Numbered from the stretch's first letter, positions 10,308 through 19,248 are shown. The stretch is DNA of 64,000 nt from Zhengella mangrovi (GCF_002727065.1 NZ_PDVP01000001.1:558001-622000); one strand, 5' to 3'. A program made the numbers and translations. Notes: a model not told the origin generated them from the sequence alone.

Positions 10308-11132
10308 ATGCGGCCGATCGCCGACATGCCGGATGACGTCGCCGCCGGGATCCGGGTCCTGTTCACCGATATCGACGACACGATCACCACCGAGGGGCGG
10401 CTCCACGCTGCCGCCTACCAGGCGCTGGAGGATCTCCACGAGGCCGGCATTGCCGTTGCACCCATCACCGGCCGCCCGGCCGGCTGGTGTGACATGGTGG
10501 CCCGCTTCTGGCCGGTCGCCGGGGTCGTCGGCGAGAACGGCGCCTTCTACTACGCCTATGACCATGCCGCCCGGAAGATGATCCGCAAGGCCCACCCGGC
10601 CGTCGAGGCGCACCTCGCCGATCCGGCGCGTTTCGATCGCATCCGCGACCGTGTCGCCCGCGAGGTGCCGGGCGCGGCCATCTCCGCTGACCAGCCCTTC
10701 CGCCTCGCCGATCTCGCCATCGATTTCTGCGAGGATGTCGAGCCGCTGGCCCCGGCAGATGTCGCGCGTATCAAGGCCATCTTCGAGGAGGAAGGCGCCG
10801 TCGCCAAGGTCTCCTCCATTCACGTCAACGGCTGGTTCGGCGACTATGACAAGCTGACCATGTCGCGCACCTTCGCGACGGATATCCTGGGCCTGGACAT
10901 CGACGCTAGGAACAGCGTGGTCGCTTTCGTCGGCGACAGTCCCAACGACCAGCCGATGTTCGGCTTTTTCGACAATTCCTGCGGCGTGGCCAACGTGCGT
11001 GATTTCGAGGCGCAGATTTCCACGCCGCCCAAGTGGGTGGCATCGCACAAGGGCGGCGCCGGCTTCCGCGAGATCGCCGATTATATCCTAGCCGCGCGGC
11101 GCGGCGCGTTGGCCAGAGGACAGGGCACATGA
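10308..11132 (+). CDS. HAD-superfamily (IIB/Cof-like) phosphatase
   Basis: A 274-residue hydrolase. The nucleophile motif DIDDT is at residues 21-25 and the C-terminal metal motif GDSPND is near residues 208-213, both as in Cof/sugar-phosphatase type HADs. The ATGA overlap with the FGGY kinase downstream shows tight coupling. A phosphatase beside a kinase suggests removal of a dead-end phosphorylated intermediate, or hydrolysis of a phosphorylated by-product. The substrate is unknown. Confidence 0.85.
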   Translation: MRPIADMPDDVAAGIRVLFTDIDDTITTEGRLHAAAYQALEDLHEAGIAVAPITGRPAGWCDMVARFWPVAGVVGENGAFYYAYDHAARKMIRKAHPAVEAHLADPARFDRIRDRVAREVPGAAISADQPFRLADLAIDFCEDVEPLAPADVARIKAIFEEEGAVAKVSSIHVNGWFGDYDKLTMSRTFATDILGLDIDARNSVVAFVGDSPNDQPMFGFFDNSCGVANVRDFEAQISTPPKWVASHKGGAGFREIADYILAARRGALARGQGT

Positions 11133-12667
11133 GCGATCTTGTTGTCGGCATCGATTCCTCGACCACGGCCACCAAGGCCATAGCCTGGACGGAGGATGGC
11201 AGGCCCGTGGCCGAAGGCCGCGCCGATATCCAGCTGTCGAGCCCGAAGCCGAACTACTACGAGCAGGATCCGGAGGAATGGTGGTCCTCCACGCGTACGG
11301 CCCTGTCGCAGCTGACCGCGGCGATCGATCCGTCGCGCATCAGGGCCGTGGCCGTGAGCAACCAGCGCGAGACGCTCGGCGTCTTCCGCCGCGACGGGAC
11401 GGCCGTCCGCCCGGCCATGGTCTGGCTCGATGACCGCGCCCGCCCGATCGTCGATGAACTGGCCGGCATGCTCGGCACCGACCCTGACGGCACGCCGGTC
11501 ATCCATCGCATTTCCGGCAAGCCGGTCGACGTGATCCCCGCCGTCAACCGCATCTACTGGATGATGCGCAACGAACCGGACCTGCACGCGAAGGCCGATA
11601 TCTTCTCCGACGTGCACGGCTACCTGACGTTCCGCCTCACCGGTCGCTGGGCGACGAGCTGGGCCAGTGCCGATCCGCTCGGCCTGTTCGACCAGGAAGC
11701 CAAGCGCTGGTCGCCCGAGATCATGGCCGCTGCAGGCATCGATGCGAGCCGTCTTCCCGAAGCCGAGCGGCCTGGAACGGTGCTGGGTACGGTTGGCAGG
11801 GCCGTCGCGGCAGAGACCGGGCTGCCGGAAGGCACGCCGGTGGTCGCCGGTGGCGGCGACGGCCAGCTGGCCGGGCTCGGCTGCGCCGCGCTGACCCCCG
11901 ACACGGCCTACCTGAACATCGGCACCGCGCTGGTTTCCGGCATCCACGGCGCGGCTTTCCTGAATTCCCCGGCCTGGCGGACGATGGGCGGTCCGAGCGG
12001 CGAGGGCTATTACTACGAGGCCTGCGTGCGGGCAGGAACCTTCACCGTCAACTGGTTCCTTGACACGCTCTGCGCCGGCGAAGCCGGCACCGCCGGTGAA
12101 ATCCTGTCTCGGCTGCAGCGCGAAAGCGCGGACATCCCGATCGGCTCGCACGGTCTCGTCATGATGCCCTACTGGCAGGGCGTCATGTCGCCCTACTGGG
12201 ATTCGGCCGCGCGCGGCGCCTTCATCGGCCTGTCCGGCGCCCATTCCCGTGCCCACATGTTCCGGGCGCTTATGGAGGGCCTTGCGCTGGAACTGCGCCT
12301 GTCGGCGTCGGCCGCCGAGGCGGCGCTCGGCCAGACCGTGGAGCGGTATGTCGCCATTGGCGGCGGAGCGGCCTCCGATATCTGGCGGCAGATCTTTGCC
12401 GATGTGACAGGAAAGAGCGTTCAGCGCTCGGAGACCGTTGAGGCATCGTCTCTTGGCGCGGCTGTTTGCGGGGCGGTGGCAGCAGGCTGGTACCCCGGCT
12501 TCAGGGAGGCTGCGTCGGCGATGACCGGCAGGATCGTCGCCGTCTCCGATCCTGATCCGGGGGCCAGGGCACGCTACGATGAACTCTATGCGGTCTACGA
12601 AGGCCTCTACGAGCGCCTGAAGCCCGTCTACGCGGGCCTGGACCGCTTCGTGGGAGATCGCACATGA
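11129..12667 (+). CDS. FGGY-family carbohydrate/polyol kinase
   Basis: A 512-residue ATP-dependent sugar kinase of the glycerol/xylulose/erythritol kinase family. The first phosphate loop (VGIDSSTTATKA) is at residues 5-16, and the second-domain block GGGAASDIWRQIFADVTG is near residue 410. Its ATG overlaps the HAD stop (ATGA), and its own stop overlaps the next start (ATGA). It probably phosphorylates the imported polyol or its keto form. FGGY specificity (glycerol, erythritol, xylulose, ribulose, fuculose) cannot be read safely by eye. Confidence 0.92.
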   Translation: MSDLVVGIDSSTTATKAIAWTEDGRPVAEGRADIQLSSPKPNYYEQDPEEWWSSTRTALSQLTAAIDPSRIRAVAVSNQRETLGVFRRDGTAVRPAMVWLDDRARPIVDELAGMLGTDPDGTPVIHRISGKPVDVIPAVNRIYWMMRNEPDLHAKADIFSDVHGYLTFRLTGRWATSWASADPLGLFDQEAKRWSPEIMAAAGIDASRLPEAERPGTVLGTVGRAVAAETGLPEGTPVVAGGGDGQLAGLGCAALTPDTAYLNIGTALVSGIHGAAFLNSPAWRTMGGPSGEGYYYEACVRAGTFTVNWFLDTLCAGEAGTAGEILSRLQRESADIPIGSHGLVMMPYWQGVMSPYWDSAARGAFIGLSGAHSRAHMFRALMEGLALELRLSASAAEAALGQTVERYVAIGGGAASDIWRQIFADVTGKSVQRSETVEASSLGAAVCGAVAAGWYPGFREAASAMTGRIVAVSDPDPGARARYDELYAVYEGLYERLKPVYAGLDRFVGDRT

Positions 12668-13716
12668 CCCGGGTCGTCATCATCGGTGCGGGCGTGATGG
12701 GAACGGCATTCGCCACGCCGCTCTCCGACAACGGCATGACGGTCGATCTGGTCGGCACGCATCTCGACCGCGATCTCGTCGCCGCCATGCAGGAGAGCCG
12801 CGTTCACCCGCGCCTCAGGGCCCGCATCGGCCAGACCGTCACGCCGCTCCAGGACAGCGAACTCGCTGCCGCGCTGGAAAGGCCGGCCGATCTCGTCGTC
12901 GTCGGCGTGTCCACGCCGGGCATCGGCTGGGCAATCGACCGGCTGGCCGAAAGCATGCGCGGAACGGCGCCGGTCATCCTGCTCACGAAGGGGATTGCCG
13001 AGACCGCCGACCGGGTGGAAATCCTGCCCGACCTCGTCCGTCGCGAACTGGCAGCCCGCGGAGTTGCCCATGGCCCGGTCGGTGCCGTTGGCGGACCCTG
13101 CATCGCCGGCGAACTCGCCGCGCGGCGCCAGACCTCCGCCATCATCGGCTTCGACGACAAGGCGCTTGCCGCCGGCTGGGCAGCAGCAATGTCGACCGGT
13201 TACTATCACCTGGCCCACACGGACGACCTGACCGGGCTGGAGATCTGTGCAGCGTTGAAGAATTTCTACGCCATCGGCGTTTCGGTGCCGTCCGGCCGGC
13301 TGGCCGGCGATCCGGCGGTCAACGACGCAGGCCTCAACAACGAGACCGCCAGCCTGTTCAACCAGGCCGTGACCGAACTGTCCCGGATCGTTGCCGTCTC
13401 CGGCGGCGATCCGGCGACCGCCTTCGGCCTGGCCGGCCTGGGCGACCTCCACGTCACAACGCAGGCCGGGCGCAACAGCCGGCTCGGCAAGCTTCTCGGC
13501 GAGGGGTTGAGCTATCGCGCTGCCATGGCCGGACCTCTGAAGGGCGAGACCGTGGAAGGCACGCTGGTCGCCGCTTCCCTGAAGGCGCCGCTGGGCGCAC
13601 TGGCAGGCAGCGGCGGGCTGCCGGCGTCCCGCGTGCCGCTTGCCAACGCCATCGTGGCCGCGGTCACGCAGGACAGCCCCCTGCAGGTGGATCTTGCCGC
13701 TTACCATCTGAATTGA
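12664..13716 (+). CDS. GpsA-like NAD(P)-dependent glycerol-3-phosphate dehydrogenase homologue
   Basis: A 350-residue enzyme with a Rossmann GAGVMG motif at residues 8-13, the conserved TKG at 108-110 (Lys109) and the catalytic ALKN at 197-200 (Lys199), all as in GpsA. GpsA makes sn-glycerol 3-phosphate for lipids and normally sits with housekeeping genes. Here it is translationally coupled to a catabolic kinase, so a dedicated role in oxidising a phosphorylated polyol is likely. It is the third polyol-phosphate dehydrogenase type in the locus. Confidence 0.88.
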   Translation: MTRVVIIGAGVMGTAFATPLSDNGMTVDLVGTHLDRDLVAAMQESRVHPRLRARIGQTVTPLQDSELAAALERPADLVVVGVSTPGIGWAIDRLAESMRGTAPVILLTKGIAETADRVEILPDLVRRELAARGVAHGPVGAVGGPCIAGELAARRQTSAIIGFDDKALAAGWAAAMSTGYYHLAHTDDLTGLEICAALKNFYAIGVSVPSGRLAGDPAVNDAGLNNETASLFNQAVTELSRIVAVSGGDPATAFGLAGLGDLHVTTQAGRNSRLGKLLGEGLSYRAAMAGPLKGETVEGTLVAASLKAPLGALAGSGGLPASRVPLANAIVAAVTQDSPLQVDLAAYHLN

Positions 13717-13782
13717 GCCGCCCCGCGGCACCGAAGTCCTGCCGGCCCGGCAGGCCATGACGAGTTGAGAAGACAGGAAACC

Positions 13783-14457
13783 ATGACACACAGCGCAGAC
13801 GACATCGCCATCCGCCAGTCGATCATCGACCATTGCCTGAAGATGAACGGCAGCGGGCTGAACCACGGCACCGCGGGCAACATCTCGGTGCGCCGCGACG
13901 ACCACATGCTGATCACGCCGAGCGCCACGCCGTACGAGGACCTGACGCCGCAGACGATCGCCGCCATGCCGCTGGAGCGCGACTATGGCAGCTGGGACGG
14001 ACCGTTGAAGCCGTCGACCGAGTGGCGCTTCCACCTCGACATCATGCGCGCACGGCCCGACGTGAACGCCATCGTTCACACCCACGCGCCCTATTGCACG
14101 ACGCTGGCGCTGGCACGCAAGGAAATCCCGGCCGGCCACTACATGATCGCCGCCTTCGGCGGGCCGACGATCCGCTGTTCCGGCTATGCCCGCTACGGCA
14201 CCAAGGAACTGTCGGAAGAGGCAGTGAAGGCGCTGGAAGGCCGCAACGGCTGCCTGCTCGCCAACCACGGCATGATCGCCGTCGGTCCGTCGCTGGAAAA
14301 GGCCATGTGGCTGGCGGTGGAACTGGAGATGCTGGCCCGGCTGTACTGGCAGGCGCTGCAGATCGGCGGGCCGGTGATCCTGTCCGACGAGCAGATTGCC
14401 GAGACCATGGCCGGCTTCTCCAGCTACGGCCTGCAGGACAAGCCGGCGAAGCACTGA
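13783..14457 (+). CDS. Class II aldolase (FucA/AraD family)
   Basis: A 224-residue zinc enzyme. The zinc ligands appear as His99, His101 (HTH) and His162 (NHGM), with a catalytic Glu at position 80. The family includes L-fuculose-1-phosphate aldolase and L-ribulose-5-phosphate epimerase. With an upstream kinase and dehydrogenases, the likely reaction is cleavage of a ketose phosphate to DHAP plus an aldehyde. I chose ATG 13783 with ACAGGA upstream rather than an upstream TTG. It lies 66 bp after the GpsA-like gene. Confidence 0.9.
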   Translation: MTHSADDIAIRQSIIDHCLKMNGSGLNHGTAGNISVRRDDHMLITPSATPYEDLTPQTIAAMPLERDYGSWDGPLKPSTEWRFHLDIMRARPDVNAIVHTHAPYCTTLALARKEIPAGHYMIAAFGGPTIRCSGYARYGTKELSEEAVKALEGRNGCLLANHGMIAVGPSLEKAMWLAVELEMLARLYWQALQIGGPVILSDEQIAETMAGFSSYGLQDKPAKH

Positions 14458-14520
14458 GGCCGGCGGGCCGGTTCGGTCTCGACAACCGGGGAAAGCGCGG
14501 TCATTGTCCCGCGCTTGAAG

Positions 14521-14542
14521 GGCCCGCGTTCCATCGCGGGCC
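14521..14542 (+). other. Stem-loop between aldolase and acyl-CoA dehydrogenase genes
   Basis: A perfect 8-bp stem (GGCCCGCG, GCCCGCG's complement CGCGGGCC) with a 6-base loop in the 106-bp gap. No T-run follows. It may stabilise the upstream mRNA or partly attenuate the last gene. Confidence 0.45.
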
Positions 14543-14563
14543 GGAATCTCCAGTGGAAGAGAC

Positions 14564-15724
14564 ATGAAGACCCAATCCGACAATCATCTAGAGCTGCGCG
14601 AGGCGCTCCGCGATCTCTGCGCCGAGTTCAAGCCGGAATACCACCGCGCTCACGACCAGAACGCCACCTACCCGGTCGAATTCATCGATGCCCTGACCCG
14701 TGCCGGCTGGCTGGCGGCCATGATCCCGGAGGAATACGGCGGCTCCGGACTGGGTCTCACCGAAGCGACCATCGTGATGGAGGAGATCAACCGGGCCGGC
14801 GGCAATGCCGGCCACTGCCATGGGCAGATGTACAACATGGGAACGCTGCTGCGTCACGGGTCGGACGCGCAGAAGGCCCGTTACCTTCCCGGCATCGCCA
14901 GCGGCGAACTGCGCCTGCAGTCCATGGGCGTCACCGAGCCGACGACCGGGACGGACACGACGAAGCTCAAGACGACCGCGGTCCGCAAGGGCGATCGCTA
15001 CGTCGTCAACGGCCAGAAGGTCTGGATCTCGCGCATCCAGCATTCCGACCTGATGATCCTGCTGGCGCGGACCACGCCGCTGGCCGAAGTGAAGCGGAAA
15101 TCGGATGGCCTGTCGGTCTTCATCGTCGACCTGCGCGAGGCTATCGGCAACGGCCTCGAGGTCAAGCCGATCCGAAACATGGTCAACCACGAGACCAACG
15201 AACTGTTCTTCGACAACCTGGAAATCCCCGCCGAGAACCTGGTCGGCGAGGAGGGGCGCGGTTTCCGCTACATCCTCGACGGCCTCAACGCGGAACGCAC
15301 GCTGATTGCCGCCGAATGCATCGGCGACGGCTACTGGTTCATCGACAAGGTCACGGCCTATGCCCGCGAGCGCGTGGTGTTCGACCGGCCGATCGGGCAG
15401 AATCAGGGTGTGCAGTTTCCAATCGCACGGGCCTTCGTCAACGTCGAGGCGGCCAACCTGATGCGCTTCGATGCCTGCCGCCGCTTCGACGCCGGCGAGG
15501 ACTGCGGAGCCCAAGCCAACATGGCCAAGCTCCTGGCAGCCGATGCATCGTGGGAAGCCGCCAATGCCTGCCTGCAATTCCACGGCGGGTTCGGCTTTGC
15601 CGCCGAGTATGACGTGGAACGCAAGTTCCGCGAAACGCGGCTTTACCAGGTGGCGCCGATCTCGACCAACCTGATCCTCTCCTACGTGGCCGAGCACATC
15701 CTCGACCTGCCGCGGTCTTTCTGA
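14564..15724 (+). CDS. Acyl-CoA dehydrogenase family flavoprotein
   Basis: A 386-residue FAD enzyme of normal family length with the usual N-terminal helical, middle beta and C-terminal helical domains (for example TEPTTGTD at 124-131, QFHGGFGF at 338-345). At the place of the usual catalytic Glu (motif YEG) it has Tyr361-Gln362-Val363. Glu244 (AERTLIA) occupies the alternative catalytic position used by isovaleryl-CoA dehydrogenase. It is the last gene before a strong stem-loop and may belong to the polyol operon, but the acyl substrate is unknown. Confidence 0.9.
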   Translation: MKTQSDNHLELREALRDLCAEFKPEYHRAHDQNATYPVEFIDALTRAGWLAAMIPEEYGGSGLGLTEATIVMEEINRAGGNAGHCHGQMYNMGTLLRHGSDAQKARYLPGIASGELRLQSMGVTEPTTGTDTTKLKTTAVRKGDRYVVNGQKVWISRIQHSDLMILLARTTPLAEVKRKSDGLSVFIVDLREAIGNGLEVKPIRNMVNHETNELFFDNLEIPAENLVGEEGRGFRYILDGLNAERTLIAAECIGDGYWFIDKVTAYARERVVFDRPIGQNQGVQFPIARAFVNVEAANLMRFDACRRFDAGEDCGAQANMAKLLAADASWEAANACLQFHGGFGFAAEYDVERKFRETRLYQVAPISTNLILSYVAEHILDLPRSF

Positions 15725-15748
15725 CGATTTTGGGGGCTGGAAAGTAGA

Positions 15749-15784
15749 AGAGGGAAGCGCCGCGGGCAGGAGGCGCTTCCCTCT
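15749..15784 (+). terminator. Probable terminator of the polyol operon
   Basis: A perfect 13-bp stem (15749-15761 and 15772-15784, AGAGGGAAGCGCC and its complement) with a 10-base loop, followed by a short T-rich tail (TTTGG). It lies 25 bp after the acyl-CoA dehydrogenase stop. Confidence 0.75.
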
Positions 15785-15905
15785 TTGGTCCGCTTTCGGG
15801 GGGGCAGGAAAAGCGGACGAAGTGACCGGCTGCGGTGCGGGGAGGGCTATCGGGAGCCGTTCACGCAGGGGTAATGCCCCGCCGGATTAAAGGTTCCTCA
15901 AGGAT

Positions 15906-17021
15906 TCAATTTTTTTCGGCGTTGGCCTCGATGGCATAGCGGCGGTGGTTCTGCGGCGAGACGTGACGCACGGCCGCCGTCGCCATCAGCAGCAGCGGAA
16001 CGGCCACGAAACCGCCCACCGGACCCCACACCCAGATCCAGAAGGCGATGGCCAGCAGCACGATGAACGGGTTCAGCGTCAGGGTGCGGCCGAGCACGTG
16101 CGGCGTGACGATTTGCGCTTCGATCATGTTGAGAGCGAGATAGACCGCCATCGGCGCGAGATAGCCCGTCGGTGTCGAGGCCGTGGCGAGCCCAACGCCC
16201 AGCAGGATGACCGCCATGATCGCGGGTCCGACGTAGATCGCGTAGTTCAGCAGGCCGGCCAGCACGCCCCAAAGGAGCGGAGAGGGTACGCCGAGCAGGG
16301 CCATGGCGACGCTGACGAAAGCCCCCAGCGCCATGTTGATGGCGGTGATCGACATCAGGTAATGCGACACGAGCGACTCCACGTCCCGGAAGACATGGGC
16401 GATGCGCCAGCGCAGCCGGCGGTCGAAGCACAGGCCGAGGACCGAGAAGCGCAGCTGGTGGCGGGTGGCCATGAAGAAATAGAGGCTGGCCAGGAACAGG
16501 ATGATCTGCATGCCGAGCGTCGGGGCGAGCCAGGCGACGCTTTCCGCCGTCGAGCTTCCCTCGACCTTGACCGAGGCAGCCTGGCCGCTCTGGCCGAGAG
16601 CGTTGCGCATGCTGTCGCTCATGCTGTCGAGCGTGGTCAGCAGGTCTTTCCAGTCGGCGAGAATGGCCTGCGCGCGGACCCAGATAACGGGTATCTTTTC
16701 CGTCCATGCCGACAGCGGTATGACGATGGTCGCCAGGACGGCCGAGATCAGCGCCAGGAAGGCAAGCACGACGGCTGCTGCTGAAACCGGCGCCGGAACC
16801 CCCGCCCGTTCGATGCGGTCGGCCAGCGGGCCGAACATCAGGCCGACGACGAGAGCCAGTGTCACCGGCGCGATCAGCACCTGGCCATGGTCAAGCATCA
16901 CGGTAAAGGCAAACAGTCCCACAAGAATGGCCGCGACTTGCGCGGCCAGCATCAGGAACTTGTCGAACGATCCCTTGGTCGAGGCAGCCTTCCTCGTCTG
17001 GGTGGGCATGAAATGGCGCAT
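15906..17021 (-). CDS. AI-2E family transporter (PerM/YdiK-type membrane protein)
   Basis: A 371-residue inner-membrane protein with about eight hydrophobic segments and the long cytoplasmic stretch after the third segment that marks the PF01594 family. Members are exporters or permeases of poorly known substrate. The C-terminal membrane part includes the conserved NPFIVLLAI-W block. I chose ATG 17021 (AAGGGGAA upstream). It lies downstream of the CHASE-type histidine kinase on the same strand. Confidence 0.85.
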   Translation of the reverse strand: MRHFMPTQTRKAASTKGSFDKFLMLAAQVAAILVGLFAFTVMLDHGQVLIAPVTLALVVGLMFGPLADRIERAGVPAPVSAAAVVLAFLALISAVLATIVIPLSAWTEKIPVIWVRAQAILADWKDLLTTLDSMSDSMRNALGQSGQAASVKVEGSSTAESVAWLAPTLGMQIILFLASLYFFMATRHQLRFSVLGLCFDRRLRWRIAHVFRDVESLVSHYLMSITAINMALGAFVSVAMALLGVPSPLLWGVLAGLLNYAIYVGPAIMAVILLGVGLATASTPTGYLAPMAVYLALNMIEAQIVTPHVLGRTLTLNPFIVLLAIAFWIWVWGPVGGFVAVPLLLMATAAVRHVSPQNHRRYAIEANAEKN

Positions 17022-17082
17022 GGGCGTTCCCCTTGGACAACTGGGCAAACGCCTGGTCATGCCTTTGGGTTCCAGCGCCGCG

Positions 17083-18684
17083 TCAGGTTGCGATGGGAAT
17101 CGAGATGGAAATCGTCAGGCCGCCGGCGTGATAGGTCCGCTCGATGGACCCGTGCATCTCGCCGCGGATGTTGGCGTCGATCAGCCGGCTGCCGAACCCG
17201 CGCCGTTCCGGTGGTGTCCCGCCCTCGTTGGGAAAGCTCTCGTCCCAGGTCAGGTGAAGGGCGCGGTTCTCGCGGCCCGGGTTGGTCCACGCGATCGAGA
17301 GCACGCCGTCGGGATGCGAGCCCGCACCGTATTTCAGCGAGTTGGTGGCCAGTTCGTGAAAGGTCAGCGCCAGAGCCTGGGTCTGCCGCGCATTGAGCGA
17401 CAGCGCCGGCCCCGTGATCAGCGCTTCGTCCAGTTGGGCGCCGTAGATCTGCTTGAGTTCCGTGATGATCAGGTCACGCAGTTCCGCACCGCTGCCGCTC
17501 GAACGCGTCAGCAGGTCCTGCGCGTTGGCCATCGACTGGAGGCGCGAGGAAAAACTGGCCGAAAAGCCGTCGAGGTCGTCGCTCGATGCGGCGGTCTGGC
17601 GCGCCATCGCCTGGATGCGTGCGATGGAATTCTTGATCCGGTGCTTCATCTCCTGCAACAGGAGATCCTTCTCCTGGGCCGCGGACTCCGAAAGTTCGGC
17701 CAGCGCCTGGGCGCCCGCGACGGATTTCTGCTGCCACCGCGTCGCGGCTGCCATGGCGGTGGCAAGCAGAAAGGTGATCAGTCCCGTCAAGAGCGTGTAA
17801 ACGCCCGCGAAATGCTCGGCGAAGGCCGGCGTCTCGTGCAGGTTCACCTGCCAGCGGCGCCCGGCAATGTCGAATTCCCGCGTGGCATGGAAGGAGACCG
17901 CATTGCTGTCGGGGTCGTATCCCGCGGTCGAGTAGAGCAGTCCTTCGCCCTGCGGGGCATAGGCATCGCGGGTTGCCAGTTCCACCGGCAGCGGCCGCCC
18001 CTTGAGCGCGGCATCATGCAGGTCGCCGGCCCGGAATGGCGCATAGATGAAACCGTCGGGCACTTTTTCGCCTGCTGTCGCAACGGGGATGTAGACAAGG
18101 AAGCCGGCCTGTTTGACCGCCGTGATTTCCTGCACCAGGGTCACCGGCGCCGAGGCCGAGATTTCCCCGGTCTGCAACGCCCGCCACATGGCTTCCCGGC
18201 GCCGCTTTTCCGAGAACATGTCGAATCCGAGTGCCGCCCGGTTGCGGGTGTTCATCGGCTCGATCAGGAGGATTGCGGTCCGGACCGCCTCGGTACTGTC
18301 CGGCCAGACGTCCCTGTCGATGCCGTAGAAACGCCGCAGCGCCTGCCGGGTCGTGCCATCGTCGTCCGATTGCAGGATCTTCGCGTAGCCGATGCCCTGG
18401 ATACCCTCGAACCGGCTCTCGAGGCCAAGCCCCGAGATGAACGCAGCAAAGCTCGGCCGCGACAGCTGGTCGCCGTCCGCCTGGTAATGCGACGCTGCAG
18501 CCACCAGCAGGGCGATATGCTGCTGAACGCGTTCCTCGATCCGGCTGACGGCCTCGTCGGCCACCAGGTCGAAACGGGCCTGTGTCGCCACGCTCTCGGA
18601 ACGATGGACTGCCGACGTGATCGCCAGACCGATCAGGCCAACAAGCAGGAAGACAAAAGCGGCACCGTATCGTTTCAACTGCAC
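17083..18684 (-). CDS. Membrane sensor histidine kinase, CHASE sensor plus HWE/HisKA_2-type kinase
   Basis: A 533-residue kinase. Transmembrane helices at about residues 7-26 and 293-314 enclose a periplasmic CHASE-like sensor domain. The cytoplasmic part has the phospho-acceptor His348 in EMKHRIKNS and intact ATP-site motifs (HELATNSLKYG, DES..NEGG, GFGSRLI) of the HWE/HisKA_2 class. Such kinases commonly feed the PhyR general stress response in Alphaproteobacteria, and phyR lies 3 kb away, so PhyR is a likely but unproven partner. No cognate receiver gene is adjacent. Confidence 0.88.
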   Translation of the reverse strand: MQLKRYGAAFVFLLVGLIGLAITSAVHRSESVATQARFDLVADEAVSRIEERVQQHIALLVAAASHYQADGDQLSRPSFAAFISGLGLESRFEGIQGIGYAKILQSDDDGTTRQALRRFYGIDRDVWPDSTEAVRTAILLIEPMNTRNRAALGFDMFSEKRRREAMWRALQTGEISASAPVTLVQEITAVKQAGFLVYIPVATAGEKVPDGFIYAPFRAGDLHDAALKGRPLPVELATRDAYAPQGEGLLYSTAGYDPDSNAVSFHATREFDIAGRRWQVNLHETPAFAEHFAGVYTLLTGLITFLLATAMAAATRWQQKSVAGAQALAELSESAAQEKDLLLQEMKHRIKNSIARIQAMARQTAASSDDLDGFSASFSSRLQSMANAQDLLTRSSGSGAELRDLIITELKQIYGAQLDEALITGPALSLNARQTQALALTFHELATNSLKYGAGSHPDGVLSIAWTNPGRENRALHLTWDESFPNEGGTPPERRGFGSRLIDANIRGEMHGSIERTYHAGGLTISISIPIAT

Positions 18685-18781
18685 AGGCTCTTCGAGGAAG
18701 TCGTCAGACAGTAGGACGCTTTGCAGTGTTCCGAAAGGAATTTTATCGGCACTTCACAACAGGCCGGCAGGCGGGCTCCGA

Positions 18782-19123
18782 TCATCTCAGGACGTGGCGG
18801 GTATCCTGCCGGGCGGCCTGCGCGACCATCGGGCCGCTCTCGTCCGCAGGTGCCCCTTCCACGGGCTTGACCGCGGCCTCGAACCGGCCGTCATCGGTCA
18901 CGTTCCAGACAATTTCCATTTCGCGGTCGTCCGCGGGATCGACGGAGAGGCAGCGCGCGATCACAAGGCCGGCGCGCCTGTCGACCTGGCCGAGAACAGG
19001 TGCGATATCCTGTTCGCAGGCTTGTTCCGTTTCGTAACCGACGACCGGCGATGGATAGACTTCGCAGCTATCCGGCGTATTGCCGCAGGAAACGATCAGC
19101 ATGAGGGCGGCAAGATGTTCCAT
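18782..19123 (-). CDS. Small envelope protein of unknown function, probably EcfG-controlled
   Basis: A 113-residue protein. Its first 12 residues are hydrophobic and run into IVSC, a possible lipobox (Cys13), so it may be a small lipoprotein, although the leader lacks the usual positive charges. Four cysteines follow in a short acidic domain. I chose ATG 19123 because an exact sigma-EcfG promoter ends 29 bp upstream of it. A longer in-frame reading to 19294 would run through that promoter. No domain recognised. Confidence 0.7.
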   Translation of the reverse strand: MEHLAALMLIVSCGNTPDSCEVYPSPVVGYETEQACEQDIAPVLGQVDRRAGLVIARCLSVDPADDREMEIVWNVTDDGRFEAAVKPVEGAPADESGPMVAQAARQDTRHVLR

Positions 19124-19152
19124 GGCTCTTCTCTCTGGTTTGCTGCCGTTAA

Positions 19153-19178
19153 AACGCCGATGGGTCAGATCGGGTTCC
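19153..19178 (-). promoter_or_regulatory. Sigma-EcfG promoter (GGAAC-N17-CGTT) of the small envelope gene
   Basis: On the minus strand GGAAC is at 19178-19174 and CGTT at 19156-19153, with a 17-bp spacer. This is an exact match to the alphaproteobacterial general stress promoter. The start codon at 19123 lies 29 bp downstream. Confidence 0.8.
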
Positions 19179-19223
19179 GCCGTTCTTTTTCGGGCGAACC
19201 CGGTCAACTTGACGCTTCTTGGC

Positions 19224-19248
19224 GGAACTCTCGCTGGCTGGTTTCGTT
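19224..19248 (+). promoter_or_regulatory. Sigma-EcfG promoter (GGAAC-N16-CGTT) of the csbD-like gene
   Basis: GGAAC at 19224-19228 and CGTT at 19245-19248 with a 16-bp spacer, an exact match to the general stress promoter. It points to the CsbD-like gene, 71 bp before its ATG. Confidence 0.8.

Noticed and set aside
18685-18732. GGAAC box upstream of the CHASE histidine kinase gene
   Set aside because: The -10 position reads CTGT or TGTC, too far from CGTT to support a promoter.
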